In this document: positions 46,359 through 53,862 of the stretch, in pieces
How the letters are laid out: the number at the start of each line of letters is the position of its first letter
Position numbering within the stretch: position 1 is the first letter of the stretch
Origin: Actinokineospora inagensis DSM 44258
GTDB lineage: Bacteria; Actinomycetota; Actinomycetes; Mycobacteriales; Pseudonocardiaceae
NCBI RefSeq assembly: GCF_000482865.1
Contig: NZ_AXWW01000029.1
Span: forward strand, 45,750 to 109,749
Length of the DNA: 64,000 nt
Direction: 5' to 3'
Program-made: the position numbers and the translations under genes
Notes under the pieces: model-generated
What the model was told of the DNA's origin: nothing
Database searches by the model: none
What the model saw: the letters and a program-made list of their open reading frames with translations, nothing else

Positions 46359-46808
46359 TCAACAGCCGAAGAATTGAACGAGAAGCTCACCAGCCCGAAT
46401 CCCGACTGGATGTTCCGGATCACACCAGCGATGCCGCAAAGTCACCCTGCGGCCACTTTCGAAGTGGACAACAAGATACTGCCTGCCCAGCACCGCCCCC
46501 ACCGGGATACCTCGATCGGCGGTCCACCGCCAAGCCTTGACGCCCTCGGCTCGGATGGACCACGGCCGCAAGTTCTCCCAGAACTCCAGCCGCCCACCGG
46601 AAATCCGCACCGGGCCGAGGTCCGCCACCACACTCACCGACCCCGCCACCATCCCCAGGCTCGCGAGAGCGAGGACCAACGAGAGAACGCTCGCCACGTC
46701 ACCGCGCCCACCCCAGTTGCTGAACCCAACAGCGGCGAAAAAGAGCCACATAAGAGCGAAAAAGCACCACACCACGGACAATAACCGCGCTCGCGGAAGC
46801 ACTACCAT
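46359..46808 (-). CDS. Small membrane protein (module 1, gene B)
   Basis: A 149-residue protein with two N-terminal membrane helices (~10-30 and ~38-60) followed by a soluble beta-rich domain: LGPVRISGGRLEFWENLRPW, GVKAWRWTADRGIPVGAVLG, VHFESGRRVTLRHRWCD. It is an obvious paralog of the gene at 48107 (LGPVxISGGRLEFWExLRxWSIRA is shared). DNA identity is also high there, so the two arose by duplication. Function is unknown. Confidence 0.7.
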   Translation of the reverse strand: MVVLPRARLLSVVWCFFALMWLFFAAVGFSNWGGRGDVASVLSLVLALASLGMVAGSVSVVADLGPVRISGGRLEFWENLRPWSIRAEGVKAWRWTADRGIPVGAVLGRQYLVVHFESGRRVTLRHRWCDPEHPVGIRAGELLVQFFGC

Positions 46809-46822
46809 GACACCTCCTCAAC

Positions 46823-47020
46823 TCAACCGTAGATACCCGACCGCTCGACGGCAACGAATATCATAATCGCCGGAATCGGCCTCAGCCACAAGACCCGCCG
46901 CCCGTCCACCAGCCGCAACGCCACCTCATCCGTCGTCTCCACGATCGACACCGCCTGGTACGGAATCCAGTATCGGAAATAGAAGTTGGTCACTTCCGGT
47001 CCAGCGGTCGTGACCACCAT
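46823..47020 (-). pseudogene. Deleted copy of the module gene A (PH-like)
   Basis: A 65-codon frame. Its first ~43 residues (VVTTAGPEVTNFYFRYWIPYQ ... VDGRRV) match the middle of the protein encoded at 48595-48996, and its last ~18 (IPAIMIFVAVERSGIYG) resemble that protein's C-terminus. About 45 residues between them are missing, and the N-terminal membrane part is absent too. This looks like an internally deleted remnant rather than an intact gene. Confidence 0.65.
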
Positions 47021-47048
47021 GACTCCTTGCCGCCCCGCTGCTAGTCAA

Positions 47049-47597
47049 TCACAGATCACGCTCGTGCAGCAGTGACCGCACCCCCAACTCCCTGCGCATA
47101 ATGTTGCTCTCCAGCGCGTCAACAATGACCGCCGCGCCAATCCACGTCGCACCCACGGAATGGATAATCCGCTGCACACCGGAAGCTTGCCCGCCGGTAT
47201 CAATCCAGTCGTCGACCAACAGGACTCGGTCTCTGGAACCAACCAACCTTTGAGGAAATCCCAGCACGAGTTGCCGGTCCCGATAATCAGGCGGTGTCAC
47301 CTGACGCACCCACGCCTCGTTGTCCGTGAGTTGCGGGCGGTCTTTCCGAACCTCCACAAACCCGACCCCCAAGGTCAAAGCAACCAGCGGCCCCAGCAGC
47401 ACCCCTCGGGACTCAACCCCCACCACCACCGACGGCGCGGCGTCGCTGAACAACCCCGCCAAAGCACTGCCAAGCTGGGCGAGCAACGCCGGACTACGCC
47501 ACCACCCGGCGATGTCGGCGAACTGCTCATCCCCATTGCCCCGCCAGGAGAACTCGCGCCTCAAGGCATCCTGGACTGAACTGCGCTTCCCCTTCAC
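47049..47597 (-). CDS. Phosphoribosyltransferase (adenine-PRTase-like)
   Basis: A ~182-residue type I PRTase. The PRPP-binding loop is RVLLVDDWIDTGGQASGV, and VVVGVESRGVLLGPLVALTLGVGFVEVRK is the adenine-PRTase-like substrate region. AWVRQVTPPDYRDRQ sits in the flexible hood. It is not the housekeeping apt, which is normally beside relA. GTG 47597 follows GAGGG at a loose spacing; GTG 47633 is an in-frame alternative. It lies between the two copies of the small membrane-gene trio. The role in this setting is unknown. Confidence 0.8.
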   Translation of the reverse strand: MKGKRSSVQDALRREFSWRGNGDEQFADIAGWWRSPALLAQLGSALAGLFSDAAPSVVVGVESRGVLLGPLVALTLGVGFVEVRKDRPQLTDNEAWVRQVTPPDYRDRQLVLGFPQRLVGSRDRVLLVDDWIDTGGQASGVQRIIHSVGATWIGAAVIVDALESNIMRRELGVRSLLHERDL

Positions 47598-47648
47598 TCC
47601 GTGAGGTCCCTCTTTTCGAATCCGCACCGCCACGAGGCGTACACGTGG

Positions 47649-48104
47649 CTACTCACTCATCCGCGCGACGGCGGCCTGCAGACGGCGTACACGCCAAGGT
47701 ATCCGGAAGTAGAACGCCTGGGAGTGGAGCGGGAGAGGGTCACCAGACCCACGCACGACAACCGGCATCCGCGAGGGCAACACACTGCCCGGATTACCCA
47801 CCACATCGATCCGGACGACCTCGCCCCACACGGCGAGTTCACCCCGACCGAACAGCGGCGTTTCGCGAATCCCGTCCTCGCCCACGCGAACCCCTGCCCT
47901 CAGCGCCGCGACCAAACCCACGACCCCGATAACAGTCACCACGCAACCGATGACTACCGCACCGACATCGTCATGGCCGAAAACGACCATCACAATCCCA
48001 AGTAAGGTGCAAGTACCCGCAGCGAACACGGCGACCCATGTCCAGGGCGACCGAAGTGCCCCGGGTAGCCGCTCCAGACCGACAGCAGGATGTTGCTCAG
48101 TCAT
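47649..48104 (-). CDS. Membrane PH-domain-like protein (module 2, gene C)
   Basis: A 151-residue protein with two membrane helices (~22-40, WVAVFAAGTCTLLGIVMVVF; ~48-68, AVVIGCVVTVIGVVGLVAAL) followed by a PH-like strand set beginning VRVGEDGIRETPLFGRGELA. It corresponds in position and layout to the gene at 45818. It starts 2 bases before the upstream gene's stop spacing, so the trio is probably one transcript. Confidence 0.67.
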   Translation of the reverse strand: MTEQHPAVGLERLPGALRSPWTWVAVFAAGTCTLLGIVMVVFGHDDVGAVVIGCVVTVIGVVGLVAALRAGVRVGEDGIRETPLFGRGELAVWGEVVRIDVVGNPGSVLPSRMPVVVRGSGDPLPLHSQAFYFRIPWRVRRLQAAVARMSE

Positions 48105-48106
48105 GA

Positions 48107-48577
48107 TCAGGACGCTCCTTGATGGGCACTCCGGCCGAAGAACTGCACCAGGAGTTCGTCCGCTCGAATCCCGGAAGGCCGGCCAGAGAAGTACCAGCGG
48201 TGTCGAAGAGTCACCCTTCGACCATTAGCCAGGTCGATGACCAGGTGCTTCGCACCTGCCGCGGCACCGAGCGGTATACCCCGATCACCGACCCATCGCC
48301 AAGCTTTGACGTCGCTGGCCCGGATGGACCACCGCCGCAGCTTCTCCCAGAACTCCAGCCGTCCACCGGAGATCCCCACCGGGCCGAGATCGAGAATCCT
48401 GCTCACCGATAAGACAACTAATCCCAGGCACCAAAACACCAGAAGCAACGCCAACAGGCTACCGACATCATCACGGAAGCCCCACTGGAAGAACTCGACG
48501 ACGGCGAGCACCAGCCGCCCGAAGACCACGAAACACCAGAACGCACTCAACAGGAGCGGACGGGAAAAGATTACCAT
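48107..48577 (-). CDS. Small membrane protein (module 2, gene B)
   Basis: A 156-residue paralog of the gene at 46359. Two N-terminal helices are followed by LGPVGISGGRLEFWEKLRRW, DVKAWRWVGDRGIPLGAAAG and NGRRVTLRHRWYFSGRPSGI. The domain carries a conserved aromatic/arginine core but no catalytic residues that I can recognise. It lies two bases from the gene at 47649. Confidence 0.7.
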   Translation of the reverse strand: MVIFSRPLLLSAFWCFVVFGRLVLAVVEFFQWGFRDDVGSLLALLLVFWCLGLVVLSVSRILDLGPVGISGGRLEFWEKLRRWSIRASDVKAWRWVGDRGIPLGAAAGAKHLVIDLANGRRVTLRHRWYFSGRPSGIRADELLVQFFGRSAHQGAS

Positions 48578-48594
48578 TTCGTCTCCGCAAGAGG

Positions 48595-49080
48595 CTATTT
48601 TAAGTGCAAGTACGCCAACGATTCGAGCACAACGAGCGTCGAGACCGCCGGAATCGACACTTCAACATTCCCACCATCCTCTTTAGCCTTCTCCATCGCG
48701 GCCGAGATTTGTTCCCTCATCGCCCGCTGCGCCGGATTTCCCCGCATCCGCCCCACCAGTGACCAACTCCCCGCCGCCACCTTCAACCGTCGACCGTCCA
48801 CCAGTCGCACCACCACCTCGTCGGTTGACTCGATCGACGACACGGCCTTGAACAGAATCCAATGGCGGAAGAAGTAGTTGGTCACCTCCAACCCTGCCGT
48901 CGTCACCACTACCTTCGGATTCAGCGCGGCCAGGATCATCGGCCGGCCGAATACCCACACCACCAACATCCTCTGCGCCACAGGCATCCGGGTCACCAGC
49001 GGGTTCGGCGTGAAAATGAGCCACAGTACACCGAAAACCAGGACAGAAACGGCAATCCACCCGAATATGAACTCGTTCTA
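48595..49080 (-). pseudogene. PH-like membrane gene A interrupted by an amber codon
   Basis: From the stop at 48595 the frame reads back through PALMLxVVWVFGRPMILAAL-type membrane sequence and KVVVTTAGLEVTNYFFRHWI. The first available start is GTG 48996 (133 residues). Yet the same frame continues coherently upstream as NEFIFGWIAVSVLVFGVLWL, a membrane helix, up to a TAG at 49078-49080, and beyond the TAG as DRLRLEVDSVRHGEQLAVVR back to about 49180. The simplest reading is a longer gene broken by one nonsense codon. A short functional product from GTG 48996 is possible but would begin inside the membrane region. Confidence 0.6.
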
Positions 49081-49287
49081 CCGTCGAACCACCGCCAACT
49101 GTTCGCCGTGTCGCACGGAATCCACCTCCAACCGGAGCCGATCGCACTCGGCTGAGCGATCGCGCCACGTATCAAACGCGCCGCGAATGGGTGGACGTCA
49201 ACGAGCGTGCGTGGTTACCGCCGATTCAACCGGCCGTGGCCCGACGTGGTGATCAACCCAAGTCGGGCCACGACTGGCTTAACTCGC

Positions 49288-49656
49288 TCAGAACGGGTGT
49301 CGGTAAGACCCTCGCATGTCACGAATGTCTTTCGCTCGTTTGGCATTCTCCTCGCTGAGCACGACCAGACGAGCTTCGCCCGCACCCCACAGGCTGGGCG
49401 CCAGTATCACTTCGTCGCTGTTGCGCACGCGGGCGATCCGGTCCGAGTTCGCGGTATCGACCATCCGCGACAGCACATCGGCGTCCAATGGAGCACCCCA
49501 GTGCCAGCCATCGCACTCGTCCACGGCGACCTCGGCTCCGGCGCGAACCCAGTCGGCCACTTCGTCGGGTTCGAGCCAGCTGCTGACTTCCGCCCAGACA
49601 ACCCCGCCCGGACCGATCAGTTCCGCACCCTGTGCCCGATAGCCGGGTTTGGTCAC
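49288..49656 (-). CDS. Unknown protein, possible immunity protein
   Basis: A 122-residue acidic protein I do not recognise. GTG 49656 is preceded by a strong GAGGAGGAG. The sequence is soluble (VWAEVSSWLEPDEVADWVRA, WHWGAPLDADVLSRMVDTAN, RLVVLSEENAKRAKDIRDM). It starts 13 bases after the stop of a small basic protein that looks like an RHS toxin tip, which is the normal place for an immunity gene. Immunity function is inferred from that context alone. Confidence 0.65.
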   Translation of the reverse strand: MTKPGYRAQGAELIGPGGVVWAEVSSWLEPDEVADWVRAGAEVAVDECDGWHWGAPLDADVLSRMVDTANSDRIARVRNSDEVILAPSLWGAGEARLVVLSEENAKRAKDIRDMRGSYRHPF

Positions 49657-49669
49657 GTTGCACTCCTCC

Positions 49670-49918
49670 TCACGGCTCACCAATAGTAGTGTTTTGTGCC
49701 AATGCGTCCGTTTTCCTACCACGTTTGGCGGCCTGTGTATCACGATAATAGTCGCAGTGGACATGGTTGCCCGCCTTGCACGTGCCACGGTAGCGAGCCT
49801 GCGACCCACCACGTCGTGCCGCCCTCTTCGCCGCCTTTTTCGCCACTGTCTTGCTGGGATAAGTCTGCCCAGAGTTGCCCGCCACCGGCTTGTAGGTCGA
49901 TATCGGCGCGGCGTGCAT
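49670..49918 (-). pseudogene. RHS toxin C-terminal tip remnant
   Basis: An 82-residue lysine/arginine-rich frame (VAKKAAKRAARRGGSQARY, then CKAGNHVHCDYY). It has no start signal of its own; the same frame continues upstream without a break to the single TAG at 49970-49972 that ends the RHS N-terminal remnant. It therefore looks like the toxin tip of a collapsed RHS protein. The Cys/His cluster could bind a metal. A free-standing small protein from ATG 49918 cannot be excluded. Confidence 0.55.
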
Positions 49919-49969
49919 GGCATCCCAAGCCTGGACTGAGATGACCGGTGCGGGCGCGTAGGCGGTGCG

Positions 49970-50323
49970 CTACTGGCGCTGCTGGAACCGGACGAACCGA
50001 AATCGGGTACCGGGATGTGCACCGGACACGACCTTCGACCGCGACGTGTCGAACCGGGACCCGCCTGCGGCCTGCCGGGTCAACGGCGCGAAATCCGCGT
50101 CTGTCCGCTGCACCGGCGCCTTCCTCGCCACAGCGGGCGCACCGGCCAGCGGCAAGGTCCGAACATCAACCCCTGTAGATGGACCCGCGGGCTTCGTCGC
50201 CACCGCAGGCGCCATCCCGGTCACGGCGGAAAGCACCACGGTCATGGACAACACGGCCCCGGTCACCCGGGCAGCCTTCTTCAGACGTACCCATGCGGGC
50301 ACGCCACTATGGTGACGTTTCAC
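49970..50323 (-). pseudogene. RHS/YD-repeat protein N-terminal remnant
   Basis: GTG 50323 has GGGGAA nearby and begins a 117-residue secreted-type sequence: KRHHSGVPAWVRLKKAARVT, a hydrophobic signal helix (GAVLSMTVVLSAVTGMAPAV), then VRTLPLAGAPAVARKAPVQR and FDTSRSKVVSGAHPGTRFRF. This is how large actinobacterial RHS proteins start, but the frame stops at TAG 49970-49972 before any repeat. The ~2000-residue body is missing and the toxin-tip frame follows at once, so a large internal deletion is likely. Confidence 0.62.
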
Positions 50324-50601
50324 GAATTCCCCAGAGCTCAGGCGGCTCCCCCATTGAAGCCGCACAGCGAAACAGCCGAAGCATGACCGCTTCCCGCCAC
50401 TCCTGGCGATAGACCATTCGAGCTACCCAACGGCGACTTCACACGGCGATGCGCCAATCAGCCCACAGCGGCCGGGGAATCCAAATCGAACAGTAAACTC
50501 TTACCTCACGCTACCTTTGCGTTTCCGAAACACGGAAGACGGCCGCCATCTCGGCAACCTTTGCCAAGCAAGGGCCAAAAGGGACAATGGGGACGCGGAG
50601 G
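50324..50601. other. Gene-free stretch at the right edge of the accessory island
   Basis: These 278 bases hold no coding frame I would support. They are visibly lower in GC than the housekeeping genes to the right and include short inverted segments around CCTTTGCCAAGCAAGGGCC (50558-50576). The promoter for the RHS remnant would lie here. I see no attachment site or integrase remnant. Confidence 0.5.
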
Positions 50602-50976
50602 TTATTCGGTTGGGGGTTGTTGGCTGCTGAGGCGGCCCTCGGACATGCGTTTGAGGACGTCGTGGCGGGCCCAGAGCATCCAGGTCCAGCCGAGGGCGAA
50701 GGCGACGCCGACGGCGCCCAGGGCGGGGGTGATGAAGAAGCCGAGGCAGGCGATGGCCTGGAGGGTGAGCGCGAGGTGGAGGCCCCAGGGGCGGGCGACG
50801 AAGGCGCAGGTGGCGATGAGCAGGAAGGCCATGGCGCCGACGGACCAGCCTTGCCAGGTGGCTAGGCCGGAGGACTTCGCGACGACCAAGAGGGCGAGGA
50901 GGACGACGATGGCTTCCAGGATGAGCATCGCGGACATGACGCCGCGGAAGCCCTTCATGGGGTCGGGGGTGGTCAT
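50602..50976 (-). CDS. DUF4233 membrane protein
   Basis: A 124-residue membrane protein with four predicted helices (SAMLILEAIVVLLALLVVAK, GAMAFLLIATCAFVARPWG, LTLQAIACLGFFITPAL, VGVAFALGWTWMLWA). It is the DUF4233 protein always found just after folC in actinobacteria (Rv2446c). Its ATG overlaps the folC stop by four bases (ATGA). Function is unknown. Confidence 0.9.
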   Translation of the reverse strand: MTTPDPMKGFRGVMSAMLILEAIVVLLALLVVAKSSGLATWQGWSVGAMAFLLIATCAFVARPWGLHLALTLQAIACLGFFITPALGAVGVAFALGWTWMLWARHDVLKRMSEGRLSSQQPPTE

Positions 50977-52322
50977 GCGGGGTCCTTGCCGAAGAGGGCG
51001 CGGACGTCGCCCGCGGTGACGACGGAGCCGGTGGCGATGACGCCGCCGCCGGTAAGGGGCTCGTTGGGGTCGTCGGATTCCTCGGCCAGGGCGATGGCGG
51101 CCTCGATGGCGTCGGGGAGGTGGGGGTAGACGGTGACGCGTTCGTCGCCGTAGATGTCGGTGGCGATGTCGGCGAGGTGGTCGGGGTCCATCGCGCGGGT
51201 GGAAGAGTTCGCGGTGACAACGACGTCGGTTAGTACCGATTCGAGAGCGGACAAGATGCCGGAGGCGTCCTTGTCGGCCATCACGCCGATGACACCTACG
51301 AGGCGGCGGAAGCCGAACTCGGTGTCGAGGGCCTTGGCGAGCGCGGCGGCGCCGTGGGGGTTGTGGGCGGCATCGACGAAGACGCTCGGTGACATGCGGA
51401 CGCGTTCGAGGCGGCCGGGTGAGGTGACGGACGCGAAGCCCTCACGGATGGCGTTGACGTCGAGCTGGCGATCGGCGCCTGCCCCGAAGAACGCCTCGAC
51501 GGCGGTAAGAGCCAAGACAGCGTTGGCGGCTTGGTGTTCGCCGTGGAGCGGTAGGAAGATCTCGTCGTAGACCCCGCCGAGTCCCTGTAGCCGCAAGACC
51601 TGCCCGCCTACGGCGACGTCGTGGGCGAGGACGCCGAACTCCAGCCCTTGCCGCGCAACGGTCGCGTCAACGGTGGCCGCACGCTCCAAGAGGACCCGGT
51701 TGACCTCGGGGGTCTGCTCTGCCAGTAGCGCGACGGAGTCCGGCTTGATGATCCCGGCCTTCTCCCCCGCGATGCTGACGAGGTCAGGTCCGAGGTAGTC
51801 GGTGTGGTCGAGTCCGATGGGCGTGATGACGGCGACCTTGCCGTCGGCGACGTTGGTGGCGTCCCACTCACCACCCATGCCGGTCTCGATGACGGCGACG
51901 TCAACGGGCGCGTCGGCGAACGCGGCGTACGCCATCGCGGTCAGCACCTCGAACTTGCTCATCCGGATGTCGGACCGCGCGTCGACCATCTCGATGTACG
52001 GCTCGATGTCCCGGTAGACCTCGATGTAGCGCTCCGGGTCGATCGGCGCGTTGTCCAGGCTGATGCGTTCGGTCACCAATTGCAGGTGCGGGCTGGTGAG
52101 CCGACCGGTGCGCAGGCCGAGCCGGGTGAACAGCGCGTCGACCATGCGGGTGACCGAGGTCTTGCCGTTGGTGCCCGCGATGTGCACGACCGGGTAAGCG
52201 CGCTGCGGTGACCCGAGCAGGTCGACCAGGGCGGCGATCCTGGTCGTGGAGCGTTCCAGCTTGGTCTCGGGCCACCGGGTGTCGAGTTCCGCCTCGACCT
52301 GGCGCAGTTCGTCCAGACTCAC
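50973..52322 (-). CDS. folC: Folylpolyglutamate synthase/dihydrofolate synthase
   Basis: A 449-residue Mur-ligase-family enzyme that adds glutamate to dihydropteroate and folates. YPVVHIAGTNGKTSVTRMVDAL is the P-loop, VAVIETGMGGEWDATN and VAVITPIGLDHTDYLG are conserved, and SVFVDAAHNPHGAAALAKAL is the C-terminal domain signature. Start ATG 52322 gives the family length. In mycobacteria valS lies directly upstream; here a DUF397/XRE pair is inserted between. Confidence 0.96.
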   Translation of the reverse strand: MSLDELRQVEAELDTRWPETKLERSTTRIAALVDLLGSPQRAYPVVHIAGTNGKTSVTRMVDALFTRLGLRTGRLTSPHLQLVTERISLDNAPIDPERYIEVYRDIEPYIEMVDARSDIRMSKFEVLTAMAYAAFADAPVDVAVIETGMGGEWDATNVADGKVAVITPIGLDHTDYLGPDLVSIAGEKAGIIKPDSVALLAEQTPEVNRVLLERAATVDATVARQGLEFGVLAHDVAVGGQVLRLQGLGGVYDEIFLPLHGEHQAANAVLALTAVEAFFGAGADRQLDVNAIREGFASVTSPGRLERVRMSPSVFVDAAHNPHGAAALAKALDTEFGFRRLVGVIGVMADKDASGILSALESVLTDVVVTANSSTRAMDPDHLADIATDIYGDERVTVYPHLPDAIEAAIALAEESDDPNEPLTGGGVIATGSVVTAGDVRALFGKDPA

Positions 52323-52324
52323 CC

Positions 52325-52507
52325 CTAGAGCGTACGGAGGGCCTGCGCGAAGGCGGCGACGGGGAAGGCCAGGAGGGGACCATCGGGGTTCTTGGAGTCA
52401 CGCACAGCGGTGGTGGCGGCGGTTTGTGCCACCTCGACGCAGTTGGCGTTCGTGCCGCTTCGGCTCGACTTGCGCCAGACGATCGGGGCCAGGTCCACCG
52501 CGTCCAT
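52325..52507 (-). CDS. DUF397 small protein
   Basis: A 60-residue DUF397 protein: WRKSSRSGTNANCVEVAQ and VRDSKNPDGPLLAFPVAAFAQAL are the family signature. ATG 52507 follows AGGA by 5 bases; GTG 52519, which overlaps the XRE gene stop as GTGA, is an alternative. DUF397 genes usually sit next to an XRE/DUF5753 regulator, as in the WhiJ systems of Streptomyces, where they act together in development or antibiotic control. Confidence 0.9.
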   Translation of the reverse strand: MDAVDLAPIVWRKSSRSGTNANCVEVAQTAATTAVRDSKNPDGPLLAFPVAAFAQALRTL

Positions 52508-52515
52508 CAACTTCC

Positions 52516-53364
52516 TCACTCTCGGTCATGCTCTCGTGCGATGGTCGCAACGAGTTCCGCCGACTTGACAGGATCCAGAGCCAGCCTGCTCAGGGTATCG
52601 GTCTCGACTCGGAAGAACTCGATGTGCGTGGGTTCTTCCAGGAAGAGACCGGAAACCTTGTGATCCAAGTAGACCACCGGCTTGTTCCGCTCGAAGTCCA
52701 TCTGAACGTAGGAACCGTCTAGACCTGAGTGCCCGCGTAGCGACAGAGGCAACACCTGCAGGCTCGTTTTCCCGCGCTCTATGGCCTCCAAGAGGTGCCG
52801 CAACTGCCGAGCCATGATCTTGGATGAGCCGAGCACTCGCCTCAGCACGAACTCGTCGACAATCAGCCTCAACTCCGGCGGTTCGTCCTTCGTCAACACC
52901 ACCTGCCGAGCCAGTCTCGCGGCCACACGAGAGTCGATGTCGTCGGCCGGAACGTTGCCAACTCGCATCAAAGCTCGGACATAGTCCCCGGTCTGCACCA
53001 GACCCGGGACGAGAAGCGGCTCGTAGTTAACAATCCGAGTCGCCTCGCGCTCGATGCGCATGAGGGTCCTTGACTCCGCCGACAGCGCTGGCTGGTTCTC
53101 CCAGTAGCCGATGTCGTCGGACCGCTCGGCCAGCCTGAGCAGGCGGTCCCGCTCCTTGCCGACGACCCCGTAGATGACCAGCAGCGACGCCACGTCGGCC
53201 GACTTGATCCCCTGCTTGCCGGTCTCCATCCGCGAGATCTTCGAGGCCTGCCAGCCCAGCAGGAACGAGACCTTCTTCAGGCTCAGCTTCCGGTCCTCGC
53301 GCAGTACTCGCAGCTCGCCGCCGAGCCCACGGCCGATCATGGTGGGTTGCCTGGGGGTCACCAT
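52516..53364 (-). CDS. XRE/DUF5753 (WhiJ-like) transcriptional regulator
   Basis: A 282-residue regulator. Residues ~10-65 are an HTH (LREDRKLSLKKVSFLLGWQA then SKISRMETGKQG). Residues ~95-270 are the DUF5753 domain (EATRIVNYEPLLVPGLVQTG, ETDTLSRLALDPVKSAELV). ATG 53364 lies 7 bases after GGGAGGG and is preferred to the GTG two codons earlier. It is upstream of and overlapping DUF397, and divergent from the small gene at 53515, the usual three-gene layout. Confidence 0.9.
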   Translation of the reverse strand: MVTPRQPTMIGRGLGGELRVLREDRKLSLKKVSFLLGWQASKISRMETGKQGIKSADVASLLVIYGVVGKERDRLLRLAERSDDIGYWENQPALSAESRTLMRIEREATRIVNYEPLLVPGLVQTGDYVRALMRVGNVPADDIDSRVAARLARQVVLTKDEPPELRLIVDEFVLRRVLGSSKIMARQLRHLLEAIERGKTSLQVLPLSLRGHSGLDGSYVQMDFERNKPVVYLDHKVSGLFLEEPTHIEFFRVETDTLSRLALDPVKSAELVATIAREHDRE

Positions 53365-53514
53365 CGTCACGCCCTCCCGATCTTGGAATTCTCGGCGACA
53401 GTGTCTCGCAACAGTGCCATCCCGTCATTCACTCGATAGAGTCATTGTTCAGCAACCCATTGAGATGCGATGCTGCCCACGGTCAATCGCAACGTTGCGA
53501 CACATGGAGGCAAC

Positions 53515-53832
53515 ATGCATCCCACGCTCACCGAGAACGAGTTGGCCCGGCAAATCGCCGAGGTCACCGACCTGTGCGCGCCCCGCCGCTTCGCCGTCTA
53601 CCAGGTCAAACGGGACGCCAACGGCGACGCGGTCGACTTCGCGGTGCTCGGCTGGGGCCTGGAGGTCGCGGACGGCCAAGGCGAAGACTACGTCGAGCTG
53701 GTCGGCATGCCCGACGCGCGCGGCAGCCGCACGCGCGGGCAGTTCAGCACCCCGGAGTCGGCCAGCCGCGTGCTCGCGCACAACGAGCCGACCGAGGTCT
53801 GGTGGCTCGACCCGGAGTACGACCAGGGCTGA
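53515..53832 (+). CDS. Small protein divergent from the WhiJ-like regulator
   Basis: A 105-residue soluble protein. ATG 53515 has GGAGG 4 bases upstream. Sequence includes TENELARQIAEVTDLCAPRR, FAVYQVKRDANGDAVDFAVL and EVADGQGEDYVELVGMPDAR. I cannot assign a family. Its position, divergent from an XRE/DUF397 pair, suggests that it is the regulated partner of that system. It converges on valS. Confidence 0.68.
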   Translation: MHPTLTENELARQIAEVTDLCAPRRFAVYQVKRDANGDAVDFAVLGWGLEVADGQGEDYVELVGMPDARGSRTRGQFSTPESASRVLAHNEPTEVWWLDPEYDQG

Positions 53833-53862
53833 CCTGGCCGAACCCCGGTCCCCGAGCCGAGA

